In this document: positions 11,153-21,706 of the stretch, piece by piece
Layout of the letters: every line of letters starts with the position of its first letter
How positions within the stretch are numbered: the stretch's first letter is position 1
Assembly: GCA_012656075.1 (NCBI GenBank)
Contig: JAAKBF010000021.1
Coordinates: 1 to 64,000, forward strand
Reading direction: 5' to 3'
Origin: Phytophthora hibernalis
Lineage: Eukaryota > Oomycota > Peronosporomycetes > Peronosporales > Peronosporaceae
Length of the DNA stretch: 64,000 nucleotides
The notes under the pieces: model-generated
What the model saw: the letters and a program-made list of their open reading frames with translations, nothing else
What the model was told of the DNA's origin: nothing
Database searches by the model: none
Made by a program: the position numbers and the translations under genes

Positions 11153-11898
11153 TGGGCCACTTTACTACTCAGTATGATCACAGATTCGCCGGCTTTGTAT
11201 GTCGTTGTCCGTATTTGCAGTACAGCATTCCTTCCACTGCAGATAAGTCGTCTGAAAACTGAATGCCAAGATCTTGGTAATGATTTGCAGCAGATTTTCC
11301 CGTAGTCGATTTGGAGGCTGGCATACTTTACTCAAGTGATCTAAACTATTCTATTTTAGAGTGTTATCCCACGATTTTTCAAATTTGAGCAACTTGGCAA
11401 CAATGCAGAATCATTGGCTGAAAAGTTCGCAAAAGACAAATTGAATGCTATTGGTCGATCCAACCGGATTTAGCAAAAATTTAGAAATCAAGCGAAGACA
11501 AGTCTTGTCGATTCGACGAGCCGGTGGGTCTGCACAACCCAGGACACCGTAACCTCCTAGCTGGGCGTAATCTGCGCCTGGTGACCTGTAAACGCGCTCG
11601 CGCGCTGCCGTCCATCCTTTGGAGGAGGGCACAGGGTATTGCACGGAGACTGCCCCGCTCAGGCGAGTCTCTGGAGAGTTTGGAGCTTGGTACTTGTTGG
11701 GAACAACACTCAACTGAACCCCGGCTGGGGTGAACCGCAAAGGAACCACCGACAGGAACCCTGCGCAAGCCCAACATTGCCGACCTGACTCGACGAATTG
11801 TTGTGCTGTTGCGTGGAAGCCGAACTAACGACGTTTTCTGTGAATCACAACACCACACTGGCGCCTGTCAAACGATTCTGAATTGGGACGTCGGATTT

Positions 11899-12153
11899 TC
11901 AGTAGAAGAGCGCTACGTCGACCTCGATGCCCTTGAACTGGAGCGAAAACGAAGGAGGAAATGCCGTGATATCTCTGCCAAAAGTGCGCTTGAGGGAATT
12001 TAACCGTTGTGCTAGCTCCTGTGGGCTGCGTTTCCACCGATACATCTTTTGAGCCACATGACGCCAAACAATCTGGACCCCTTGGTCTGCATACGGGCGT
12101 GCTAGCTGCACTAGCAGCTGGTCTTCATCCTCCAGGATTGTAGTGCGAGGCAT
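11899..12153 (-). CDS. Myb-like ORF, array unit 4
   Basis: Protein identical to unit 1. The unit has the AACCACCGAC insertion (about 11745) and the variant CACGCTTTTTC at 12372, also seen in units 8 and 10. Variable site: AATAAGATACAAATTG. Confidence 0.45.
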   Translation of the reverse strand: MPRTTILEDEDQLLVQLARPYADQGVQIVWRHVAQKMYRWKRSPQELAQRLNSLKRTFGRDITAFPPSFSLQFKGIEVDVALFY

Positions 12154-12900
12154 TGGGCCACTTTACTACTCAGTATGATCACAGATTCGCCGGCTTTGTA
12201 TGTCGTTGTCCGTATTTGCAGTACAGCATTCCTTCCACTGCAGATAAGTCGTCTGAAAACTGAATGCCAAGATCTTGGTAATGATTTGCAGCAGATTTTC
12301 CCGTAGTCGATTTGGAGGCTGGCATACTTTACTCAAGTGATCTAAACTATTCTATTTTAGAGTGTTATCCCACGCTTTTTCAAATTTGAGCAACTTGGCA
12401 ACAATGCAGAATCATTGGCTGAAAAGTTCGCAATAAGATACAAATTGAATGCTATTGGTCGATCCAACCGGATTTAGCAAAAATTTAGAAATCAAGCGAA
12501 GACAAGTCTTGTCGATTCGACGAGCCGGTGGGTCTGCACAACCCAGGACACCGTAACCTCCTAGCTGGGCGTAATCTGCGCCTGGTGACCTGTAAACGCG
12601 CTCGCGCGCTGCCGTCCATCCTTTGGAGGAGGGCACAGGGTATTGCACGGAGACTGCCCCGCTCAGGCGAGTCTCTGGAGAGTTTGGAGCTTGGTACTTG
12701 TTGGGAACAACACTCAACTGAACCCCGGCTGGGGTGAACCGCAAAGGGAACCGACAGGAACCCTGCGCAAGCCCAACATTGCCGACCTGACTCGACGAAT
12801 TGTTGTGCTGTTGCGTGGAAGCCGAACTAACGACGTTTTCTGTGAATCACAACACCACACTGGCGCCTGTCAAACGATTCTGAATTGGGACGTCGGATTT

Positions 12901-13155
12901 TCAGTAGAAGAGCGCTACGTCGACCTCGATGCCCTTGAACTGGAGCGAAAACGAAGGAGGAAATGCCGTGATATCTCTGCCAAAAGTGCGCTTGAGGGAA
13001 TTTAACCGTTGTGCTAGCTCCTGTGGGCTGCGTTTCCACCGATACATCTTTTGAGCCACATGACGCCAAACAATCTGGACCCCTTGGTCTGCATACGGGC
13101 GTGCTAGCTGCACTAGCAGCTGGTCTTCATCCTCCAGGATTGTAGTGCGAGGCAT
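12901..13155 (-). CDS. Myb-like ORF, array unit 5
   Basis: Protein identical to unit 1. Carries the longest variable-site form, ATACCCCGTGGTTAAATTG (about 13440). Confidence 0.45.
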   Translation of the reverse strand: MPRTTILEDEDQLLVQLARPYADQGVQIVWRHVAQKMYRWKRSPQELAQRLNSLKRTFGRDITAFPPSFSLQFKGIEVDVALFY

Positions 13156-13911
13156 TGGGCCACTTTACTACTCAGTATGATCACAGATTCGCCGGCTTTG
13201 TATGTCGTTGTCCGTATTTGCAGTACAGCATTCCTTCCACTGCAGATAAGTCGTCTGAAAACTGAATGCCAAGATCTTGGTAATGATTTGCAGCAGATTT
13301 TCCCGTAGTCGATTTGGAGGCTGGCATACTTTACTCAAGTGATCTAAACTATTCTATTTTAGAGTGTTATCCCACGATTTTTCAAATTTGAGCAACTTGG
13401 CAACAATGCAGAATCATTGGCTGAAAAGTTCGCAATAAGATACCCCGTGGTTAAATTGAATGCTATTGGTCGATCCAACCGGATTTAGCAAAAATTTAGA
13501 AATCAAGCGAAGACAAGTCTTGTCGATTCGACGAGCCGGTGGGTCTGCACAACCCAGGACACCGTAACCTCCTAGCTGGGCGTAATCTGCGCCTGGTGAC
13601 CTGTAAACGCGCTCGCGCGCTGCCGTCCATCCTTTGGAGGAGGGCACAGGGTATTGCACGGAGACTGCCCCGCTCAGGCGAGTCTCTGGAGAGTTTGGAG
13701 CTTGGTACTTGTTGGGAACAACACTCAACTGAACCCCGGCTGGGGTGAACCGCAAAGGGAACCGACAGGAACCCTGCGCAAGCCCAACATTGCCGACCTG
13801 ACTCGACGAATTGTTGTGCTGTTGCGTGGAAGCCGAACTAACGACGTTTTCTGTGAATCACAACACCACACTGGCGCCTGTCAAACGATTCTGAATTGGG
13901 ACGTCGGATTT

Positions 13912-14166
13912 TCAGTAGAAGAGCGCTACGTCGACCTCGATGCCCTTGAACTGGAGCGAAAACGAAGGAGGAAATGCCGTGATATCTCTGCCAAAAGTGC
14001 GCTTGAGGGAATTTAACCGTTGTGCTAGCTCCTGTGGGCTGCGTTTCCACCGATACATCTTTTGAGCCACATGACGCCAAACAATCTGGACCCCTTGGTC
14101 TGCATACGGGCGTGCTAGCTGCACTAGCAGCTGGTCTTCATCCTCCAGGATTGTAGTGCGAGGCAT
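13912..14166 (-). CDS. Myb-like ORF, array unit 6
   Basis: Protein identical to unit 1. The unit has lost one C in TTTTCCCGTAG (14311) and two bases in the CGCGCTCGCGCGCTG stretch of the following LTR fragment (about 14610). Variable site: GACAAATTCGCAAGAGAC. Confidence 0.45.
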   Translation of the reverse strand: MPRTTILEDEDQLLVQLARPYADQGVQIVWRHVAQKMYRWKRSPQELAQRLNSLKRTFGRDITAFPPSFSLQFKGIEVDVALFY

Positions 14167-14907
14167 TGGGCCACTTTACTACTCAGTATGATCACAGATT
14201 CGCCGGCTTTGTATGTCGTTGTCCGTATTTGCAGTACAGCATTCCTTCCACTGCAGATAAGTCGTCTGAAAACTGAATGCCAAGATCTTGGTAATGATTT
14301 GCAGCAGATTTTCCGTAGTCGATTTGGAGGCTGGCATACTTTACTCAAGTGATCTAAACTATTCTATTTTAGAGTGTTATCCCACGATTTTTCAAATTTG
14401 AGCAACTTGGCAACAATGCAGAATCATTGGCTGACAAATTCGCAAGAGACAAATTGAATGCTATTGGTCGATCCAACCGGATTTAGCAAAAATTTAGAAA
14501 TCAAGCGAAGACAAGTCTTGTCGATTCGACGAGCCGGTGGGTCTGCACAACCCAGGACACCGTAACCTCCTAGCTGGGCGTAATCTGCGCCTGGTGACCT
14601 GTAAACGCGCTCGCGCTGCCGTCCATCCTTTGGAGGAGGGCACAGGGTATTGCACGGAGACTGCCCCGCTCAGGCGAGTCTCTGGAGAGTTTGGAGCTTG
14701 GTACTTGTTGGGAACAACACTCAACTGAACCCCGGCTGGGGTGAACCGCAAAGGGAACCGACAGGAACCCTGCGCAAGCCCAACATTGCCGACCTGACTC
14801 GACGAATTGTTGTGCTGTTGCGTGGAAGCCGAACTAACGACGTTTTCTGTGAATCACAACACCACACTGGCGCCTGTCAAACGATTCTGAATTGGGACGT
14901 CGGATTT

Positions 14908-15162
14908 TCAGTAGAAGAGCGCTACGTCGACCTCGATGCCCTTGAACTGGAGCGAAAACGAAGGAGGAAATGCCGTGATATCTCTGCCAAAAGTGCGCTT
15001 GAGGGAATTTAACCGTTGTGCTAGCTCCTGTGGGCTGCGTTTCCACCGATACATCTTTTGAGCCACATGACGCCAAACAATCTGGACCCCTTGGTCTGCA
15101 TACGGGCGTGCTAGCTGCACTAGCAGCTGGTCTTCATCCTCCAGGATTGTAGTGCGAGGCAT
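14908..15162 (-). CDS. Myb-like ORF, array unit 7
   Basis: Protein identical to unit 1. Variable site: GAAAATTCGCAATAAGAC (about 15430). Confidence 0.45.
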   Translation of the reverse strand: MPRTTILEDEDQLLVQLARPYADQGVQIVWRHVAQKMYRWKRSPQELAQRLNSLKRTFGRDITAFPPSFSLQFKGIEVDVALFY

Positions 15163-15906
15163 TGGGCCACTTTACTACTCAGTATGATCACAGATTCGCC
15201 GGCTTTGTATGTCGTTGTCCGTATTTGCAGTACAGCATTCCTTCCACTGCAGATAAGTCGTCTGAAAACTGAATGCCAAGATCTTGGTAATGATTTGCAG
15301 CAGATTTTCCCGTAGTCGATTTGGAGGCTGGCATACTTTACTCAAGTGATCTAAACTATTCTATTTTAGAGTGTTATCCCACGATTTTTCAAATTTGAGC
15401 AACTTGGCAACAATGCAGAATCATTGGCTGAAAATTCGCAATAAGACAAATTGAATGCTATTGGTCGATCCAACCGGATTTAGCAAAAATTTAGAAATCA
15501 AGCGAAGACAAGTCTTGTCGATTCGACGAGCCGGTGGGTCTGCACAACCCAGGACACCGTAACCTCCTAGCTGGGCGTAATCTGCGCCTGGTGACCTGTA
15601 AACGCGCTCGCGCGCTGCCGTCCATCCTTTGGAGGAGGGCACAGGGTATTGCACGGAGACTGCCCCGCTCAGGCGAGTCTCTGGAGAGTTTGGAGCTTGG
15701 TACTTGTTGGGAACAACACTCAACTGAACCCCGGCTGGGGTGAACCGCAAAGGGAACCGACAGGAACCCTGCGCAAGCCCAACATTGCCGACCTGACTCG
15801 ACGAATTGTTGTGCTGTTGCGTGGAAGCCGAACTAACGACGTTTTCTGTGAATCACAACACCACACTGGCGCCTGTCAAACGATTCTGAATTGGGACGTC
15901 GGATTT

Positions 15907-16161
15907 TCAGTAGAAGAGCGCTACGTCGACCTCGATGCCCTTGAACTGGAGCGAAAACGAAGGAGGAAATGCCGTGATATCTCTGCCAAAAGTGCGCTTG
16001 AGGGAATTTAACCGTTGTGCTAGCTCCTGTGGGCTGCGTTTCCACCGATACATCTTTTGAGCCACATGACGCCAAACAATCTGGACCCCTTGGTCTGCAT
16101 ACGGGCGTGCTAGCTGCACTAGCAGCTGGTCTTCATCCTCCAGGATTGTAGTGCGAGGCAT
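15907..16161 (-). CDS. Myb-like ORF, array unit 8
   Basis: Protein identical to unit 1. The unit has CACGCTTTTTC (16380) and the long variable-site form ATACCGTGGTTAAATTG (about 16445). Confidence 0.45.
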   Translation of the reverse strand: MPRTTILEDEDQLLVQLARPYADQGVQIVWRHVAQKMYRWKRSPQELAQRLNSLKRTFGRDITAFPPSFSLQFKGIEVDVALFY

Positions 16162-16915
16162 TGGGCCACTTTACTACTCAGTATGATCACAGATTCGCCG
16201 GCTTTGTATGTCGTTGTCCGTATTTGCAGTACAGCATTCCTTCCACTGCAGATAAGTCGTCTGAAAACTGAATGCCAAGATCTTGGTAATGATTTGCAGC
16301 AGATTTTCCCGTAGTCGATTTGGAGGCTGGCATACTTTACTCAAGTGATCTAAACTATTCTATTTTAGAGTGTTATCCCACGCTTTTTCAAATTTGAGCA
16401 ACTTGGCAACAATGCAGAATCATTGGCTGAAAAGTTCGCAATAAGATACCGTGGTTAAATTGAATGCTATTGGTCGATCCAACCGGATTTAGCAAAAATT
16501 TAGAAATCAAGCGAAGACAAGTCTTGTCGATTCGACGAGCCGGTGGGTCTGCACAACCCAGGACACCGTAACCTCCTAGCTGGGCGTAATCTGCGCCTGG
16601 TGACCTGTAAACGCGCTCGCGCGCTGCCGTCCATCCTTTGGAGGAGGGCACAGGGTATTGCACGGAGACTGCCCCGCTCAGGCGAGTCTCTGGAGAGTTT
16701 GGAGCTTGGTACTTGTTGGGAACAACACTCAACTGAACCCCGGCTGGGGTGAACCGCAAAGGGAACCGACAGGAACCCTGCGCAAGCCCAACATTGCCGA
16801 CCTGACTCGACGAATTGTTGTGCTGTTGCGTGGAAGCCGAACTAACGACGTTTTCTGTGAATCACAACACCACACTGGCGCCTGTCAAACGATTCTGAAT
16901 TGGGACGTCGGATTT

Positions 16916-17170
16916 TCAGTAGAAGAGCGCTACGTCGACCTCGATGCCCTTGAACTGGAGCGAAAACGAAGGAGGAAATGCCGTGATATCTCTGCCAAAA
17001 GTGCGCTTGAGGGAATTTAACCGTTGTGCTAGCTCCTGTGGGCTGCGTTTCCACCGATACATCTTTTGAGCCACATGACGCCAAACAATCTGGACCCCTT
17101 GGTCTGCATACGGGCGTGCTAGCTGCACTAGCAGCTGGTCTTCATCCTCCAGGATTGTAGTGCGAGGCAT
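16916..17170 (-). CDS. Myb-like ORF, array unit 9
   Basis: Protein identical to unit 1. Variable site: GACAAATTCGCAAGAC (about 17437), close to unit 6. Confidence 0.45.
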   Translation of the reverse strand: MPRTTILEDEDQLLVQLARPYADQGVQIVWRHVAQKMYRWKRSPQELAQRLNSLKRTFGRDITAFPPSFSLQFKGIEVDVALFY

Positions 17171-17911
17171 TGGGCCACTTTACTACTCAGTATGATCACA
17201 GATTCGCCGGCTTTGTATGTCGTTGTCCGTATTTGCAGTACAGCATTCCTTCCACTGCAGATAAGTCGTCTGAAAACTGAATGCCAAGATCTTGGTAATG
17301 ATTTGCAGCAGATTTTCCCGTAGTCGATTTGGAGGCTGGCATACTTTACTCAAGTGATCTAAACTATTCTATTTTAGAGTGTTATCCCACGATTTTTCAA
17401 ATTTGAGCAACTTGGCAACAATGCAGAATCATTGGCTGACAAATTCGCAAGACAAATTGAATGCTATTGGTCGATCCAACCGGATTTAGCAAAAATTTAG
17501 AAATCAAGCGAAGACAAGTCTTGTCGATTCGACGAGCCGGTGGGTCTGCACAACCCAGGACACCGTAACCTCCTAGCTGGGCGTAATCTGCGCCTGGTGA
17601 CCTGTAAACGCGCTCGCGCGCTGCCGTCCATCCTTTGGAGGAGGGCACAGGGTATTGCACGGAGACTGCCCCGCTCAGGCGAGTCTCTGGAGAGTTTGGA
17701 GCTTGGTACTTGTTGGGAACAACACTCAACTGAACCCCGGCTGGGGTGAACCGCAAAGGAACCGACAGGAACCCTGCGCAAGCCCAACATTGCCGACCTG
17801 ACTCGACAAATTGTTGTGCTGTTGCGTGGAAGCCGAACTAACGACGTTTTCTGTGAATCACAACACCACACTGGCGCCTGTCAAACGATTCTGAATTGGG
17901 ACGTCGGATTT

Positions 17912-18166
17912 TCAGTAGAAGAGCGCTACGTCGACCTCGATGCCCTTGAACTGGAGCGAAAACGAAGGAGGAAATGCCGTGATATCTCTGCCAAAAGTGC
18001 GCTTGAGGGAATTTAACCGTTGTGCTAGCTCCTGTGGGCTGCGTTTCCACCGATACATCTTTTGAGCCACATGACGCCAAACAGTCTGGACCCCTTGGTC
18101 TGCATACGGGCGTGCTAGCTGCACTAGCAGCTGGTCTTCATCCTCCAGGATTGTAGTGCGAGGCAT
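17912..18166 (-). CDS. Myb-like ORF, array unit 10 (last)
   Basis: One substitution, Ile28 to Thr (codon near 18083), just before the conserved W30. The unit also has CGACAAATTG in the LTR part and CACGCTTTTTC at 18386. It is cut off at 18496. Confidence 0.45.
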   Translation of the reverse strand: MPRTTILEDEDQLLVQLARPYADQGVQTVWRHVAQKMYRWKRSPQELAQRLNSLKRTFGRDITAFPPSFSLQFKGIEVDVALFY

Positions 18167-18496
18167 TGGGCCACTTTACTACTCAGTATGATCACAGATT
18201 CGCCGGCTTTGTATGTCGTTGTCCGTATTTGCAGTACAGCATTCCTTCCACTGCAGATAAGTCGTCTGAAAACTGAATGCCAAGATCTTGGTAATGATTT
18301 GCAGCAGATTTTCCCGTAGTCGATTTGGAGGCTGGCATACTTTACTCAAGTGATCTAAACTATTCTATTTTAGAGTGTTATCCCACGCTTTTTCAAATTT
18401 GAGCAACTTGGCAACAATGCAGAATCATTGGCTGAAAAGTTCGCAATAAGACAAATTGAATGCTATTGGTCGATCCAACCGGATTTAGCAAAAATT

Positions 18497-18548
18497 CCGA
18501 CCGACCGACGGATCGCCGAAAAGGGCGGGTTGTTATAGGCAATGCGTG
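18497..18548 (+). repeat. Remnant of element G flanking the TTAA insertion
   Basis: About 50 bp starting CCGACCGACCGACGG match, inverted, the end of the G pro-RT linker at 580-620. So the piggyBac-like end here is a duplicate of the same insertion event as at 576, not an independent hop. Confidence 0.65.
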
Positions 18549-18801
18549 TTAATCATTTTGCGGCAAATGGTGACAGTTTGGCCCCTTTTGCTGCGTATTC
18601 AAAACCTGCTGAGAAAGTCGTAGCTAAAGGAGCCGTTTTGGCCCCTTCAATTTGTTCCCCAAGCTTCAAGCACCGTGTTCTGAAACAAGCAACCACGTTC
18701 GACTAGCATGGATATGGACGGGTCAAACATTCTCATAATTACATGTATAGCCATTGTCAAGTTGAAGCCGCTGCCATATTTCAATAGTAAAATGAAGATA
18801 T

Positions 18802-19293
18802 GTGCGCATACCGGCTTTGACATCTGTGATTATAATACCCCGCACGACACTCCTGGAGGATGAAGACCAGCTGCTAGTGCAGCTAGCACGCCCGTATGCA
18901 GACCAAGGGGTCCAGATTGTTTGGCGTCATGTGGCTCAAAAGATGTATCGGTGGAAACGCAGCCCACAGGAGCTAGCACAACGGTTAAATTCCCTCAAGC
19001 GCACTTTTGGCAGAGATATCACGGCATTTCCTCCTTCGTTTTTCACTCCAGTTCACGGGCATCGAGGTCGACGTAGCGCTCTTCTACTGAAAATCCGACG
19101 TCCCAATTCAGAATCGTTTGACAGGCGCCAGCGGTCACCACCGTCGCCAATGCGTTCGCCAGGACGCCACTTGGCTGCACAAACTACAACTACACTCACC
19201 GCTACAGAACCATCCATCCCAGCATCTGCGATCGGATGTGACCCACGAAGCGATAGCGCATTGCCAGCCGTGATCGCGCTCGAAGATTTTTGA
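18802..19293 (+). pseudogene. Myb-like domain plus linker, N-terminal part of the DOT1-like gene
   Basis: Carries the same Myb-like domain as the array ORFs but stays open to 163 codons because it has five T's at 19038-19042 where the others have four. The linker is Ser/Thr/Pro-rich. The usual ATG is ATA here (IIIPRTTLLEDEDQ), so the start is lost and only a GTG begins the frame. It ends in DF-stop and the methyltransferase frame overlaps it by a few bases. The same arrangement is seen at 39.78 kb, so the break or an intron is older than the duplication. Confidence 0.6.
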
Positions 19294-19310
19294 CGAAGCG
19301 AGATGGTACG

Positions 19311-19976
19311 ATGGAGTCATCATCTATATCTACAGCGAACCATCCTGCCCAACTGAGCACAGTGCTGCTAAATTCTGCGGATGAAGCGATTTATTCAGAT
19401 CGAAGCAGTATTTTATCTCCTCGCAGTGCAGCACGGGTGATTTGGTCTACATTTGATAGCATCTCCAGAAAAGATGTGGGCTATCCTTCTTCGGCCCCGC
19501 ATCTAAATAGCGGGGAGCTGTTACCAACCGCAGTAAGTCATTTGATTTCAGCAATCGCCAATATCAATAAGATCGCTCATCATGACGTCTTTCTTGATAT
19601 CGGCTGCGGGATTTGCGTTCTAGCGCAGTTTGCGCTGGAGACAACAGTCCGATCGAGTATTGGAGTCGAAATCCGCCGTGAACTTGTTCGCCAGGGTCAA
19701 CACGCAATCAATAGTCATGCATCGCTGCGGTCAGAGCTCACGAGGGCCCATTTGTACCCTGATGATGTGCGTCAGGTTGATATTGCGATAGTAAAGCCGT
19801 TTGCATCTGCAACAATCGTCTTCGCTAACAACGTCCGCTTTGAGCCGTCGACAAACAACCACATATATGATGAAATATTCTTCGTGCTCAATGCGTGGGT
19901 CGTCGCGTTTACGAGTGCTGTTTGCCCACGTCATAATCGTGCGTGCACCAAAGATTTTGCTGCCGGTGGGAGCTGA
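19311..19976 (+). pseudogene. DOT1-like histone methyltransferase domain, copy M1
   Basis: A DOT1-type fold: VFLDIGCGICVLAQFAL (SAM-binding motif I), then GVEIR (motif II acidic residue), then FANNVRFEPSTNNHI, matching the DOT1 NN-x-F motif near the catalytic pocket. DOT1 enzymes methylate histone H3 in the globular domain (H3K79 in known members). Motif I appears one codon short against what the second copy retains, so activity is doubtful. The reading frame is lost after about 19976, where the family's C-terminus should continue. It faces the transposase gene P1. Confidence 0.75.
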
Positions 19977-20071
19977 AGCAGATAGTACAAGTGCCAGTAA
20001 GTTGGACAAAGGAAGCAAATGTGTACATTTACACGGAGCGAATATGATACAAGTTCCTCGTGGAAATCGTG

Positions 20072-21706
20072 TTATGGTAGTAACATGATTTTTCGGGCTG
20101 CAGGACTTTTGTTGTTTTCTGGAGGAGAAAGTGGTGGATCCTCTAGTCTCATTTTGTACAGCTCCGATGCCTTAGCAGAAAATAATTGGCGAGGTAAGTA
20201 AAACTTATGGAACTTCTCCCAACATGTCCAACGTGCTGTTTGGCAGTAATATGGTTTTCCCGGTGCTTTATGGAGCAACACACGTTGTGCAGCGTACACT
20301 GGTCAGTCACAACTGTAGGCGATCGGTTTTCCCACCGACAGATTACATATTGGTGGCGCTTTTTACTCCCTGCAAACAACTGCTTTGAGGATACTGCAAC
20401 GCATACCTTTTCAGGACTCTCCATGAGATCGGGTACGCCAACACCACATGCCCAGAGAGCACCATTTTCATTCGCGGAATCACTGATGCTTGGAGTTGAA
20501 GAACCGTACAACATCCTTCGGTCGCTGGGCCGAAGGATGTTGTACGGTTCTTCAACTCCATCCACTTTCAGAGAGCAACTCAAAAATAAGCTGAATCACA
20601 AACGACCTATGTATGTCTCTCTCCTTACTCGTATCAATCACTGGTTTTCTTGTCATGTACGCGTTCACGCGAGCCACATCAATGAGGGACATGACAAGCT
20701 TTTTACCATTTCTTAAAAGAATGGCCATCGGCAATCGAGAAGCGCCCACGTAGTTGATCCAGCCGATCAACTCCCTGTATGTGTTTGTTATACTGGGTCA
20801 CACATGCAGGAACTGGGTAGGTGCATCGTGCTGGAAACACGACGCGTGAGCGATATCACAGTTGAGCTCTTTGCATTGGATACCATTTTGACGACTGACT
20901 GCTGTCAAACCGCGCATTACAGCGGGTGTACAACCTCCATAACTTGCCCACGAACTACCGCAAGAGTGTCTAACTCGTCACGCAACTCGGCAATTTCAGC
21001 TACAGTTGCGACGCCGTGAAGTCGATCAGAAACATCACTGTCACGTGGAAATAATCGCTATCCAAGTCGTTGAACAACATAGCATGTAGATTCAGAAGTG
21101 ATACTTCCCACTGGTTTCATCGGGTTGAACATGATTAGTCGTCTACCAAACTTAGACCTCCACGCTACACTTTCTTCGTCGAGAGAAACATTTCTTCCAA
21201 TTTCAATGTATTTCCCACCCGTGATCTTCATCAAATTCAACAGTGTGCGAATCCTAGCAACCGCATCCTTGGTTGAGCCATCTTCAGGTTGCACAGTCAC
21301 GGTTGGTACGGCTTGAAACGGTATCTGAAGAGCATTAGTGTCAGATAGCGGCGAGAGAGGCGCTGATCCTATGCCAGTGCTTGTGGCAGGAGATGTTTGC
21401 TGCTCACCTAGTTTGTTTGGTTCAGTTCCAGATACATCCACGATCGCATCAAGCACTCATTCTTGTGTATCTGCTGTAGCTATTGATATCGGTGCTGCAT
21501 CTGTTGACGCTGGTGGTACAGCACTAGCTGAAGCTGGTTTTGAAATCCTCCGGAAACAAAATGATTTTCGCAGCAACTTAAACCTTGCTAGAGGCATAAT
21601 GCCGTCCAGGCTTGCGCTGCAACCTCCTAGGTCTTCAACCTGTTGACCCCAATAATTTGCATACTCTCCTTTATCTGCCAGCGCCATGTAAAATAAAATC
21701 CCCAGA
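20072..21706 (-). pseudogene. PiggyBac-like transposase, copy P1
   Basis: Minus-strand pieces in order: FYMALADKGEYANYWG (about 21700), a Ser/Thr/Pro-rich stretch absent from most relatives, NVSLDEESVAWRSKFGRR (first catalytic Asp), then a gap of about 190 bp where the second Asp block should be. Then come SLIDVARVNAYMTRK (third Asp region), a hairpin-forming inverted repeat, a Cys/His-rich part (YVICRWENRSP) and the C-terminal TCWEKFHKFYLPRQLFS. DDE_Tnp_1_7 enzymes cut and insert at TTAA. This copy is inactive: catalytic segment lost, several frame changes, N-terminus replaced by an LTR. Confidence 0.8.
20491..20560. repeat. Perfect 31-bp-arm hairpin inside the transposase
   Basis: Arms 20491-20521 and 20530-20560 are exact reverse complements, with an 8-base loop. 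A second copy at 38509-38578 has one mismatch. It interrupts the transposase coding region. Confidence 0.95.

Larger units (their letters stand above)
8625..18496. repeat. Satellite-like tandem array, ten ~1-kb units
   Basis: Ten head-to-tail units with periods between about 996 and 1011 bp and very few differences. Each unit holds, in order, (a) the last ~365 bp of an R-family LTR, (b) the junction ACCACA|CTGGCGCCTG, (c) the Myb-like ORF on the minus strand, and (d) about 330 bp of A/T-rich DNA with CCAAT-type (ATTGG) motifs upstream of that ORF. The first unit lacks the start of the LTR fragment and joins the integrase fragment. The tenth ends inside part (d) and joins gypsy flank at 18497. 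The other arm has only one unit-like copy (43546-44113). Confidence 0.95.
18549..21706 (+). mobile_element. PiggyBac-like transposon with Myb/DOT1 cargo, truncated
   Basis: The left end is TTAA (18549-18552) followed by TCATTTTGCGGCAAATGG and, about 30 bp on, CCCCTTTTGCTGCG. Inside are a Myb-like domain and a DOT1-like methyltransferase on the plus strand, then a piggyBac-like transposase on the minus strand, tail to tail. The right end is missing: the transposase N-terminus is cut at 21706 by the truncated LTR of R1. That the two genes form one transposon is inference from their convergent adjacency in both copies and the TTAA end. Confidence 0.55.

Noticed and set aside
9630..18016. Plus-strand ORFs of 66-120 codons in each array unit
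   Set aside because: They run through LTR DNA and the antisense of the Myb ORF, have no domain, and change start from unit to unit with small indels.
8625..18496. The tandem array as rDNA, CRISPR or a coding tandem family
   Set aside because: Units contain LTR ends and a transposon gene fragment, not rRNA or short spacers. The ORF is conserved simply because the DNA is almost identical, so it is not evidence of selection.
20207..20716. 169-codon plus-strand ORF over the transposase P1
   Set aside because: Antisense of the piggyBac-like C-terminal part, with the hairpin in the middle; the minus strand carries the recognisable motifs.
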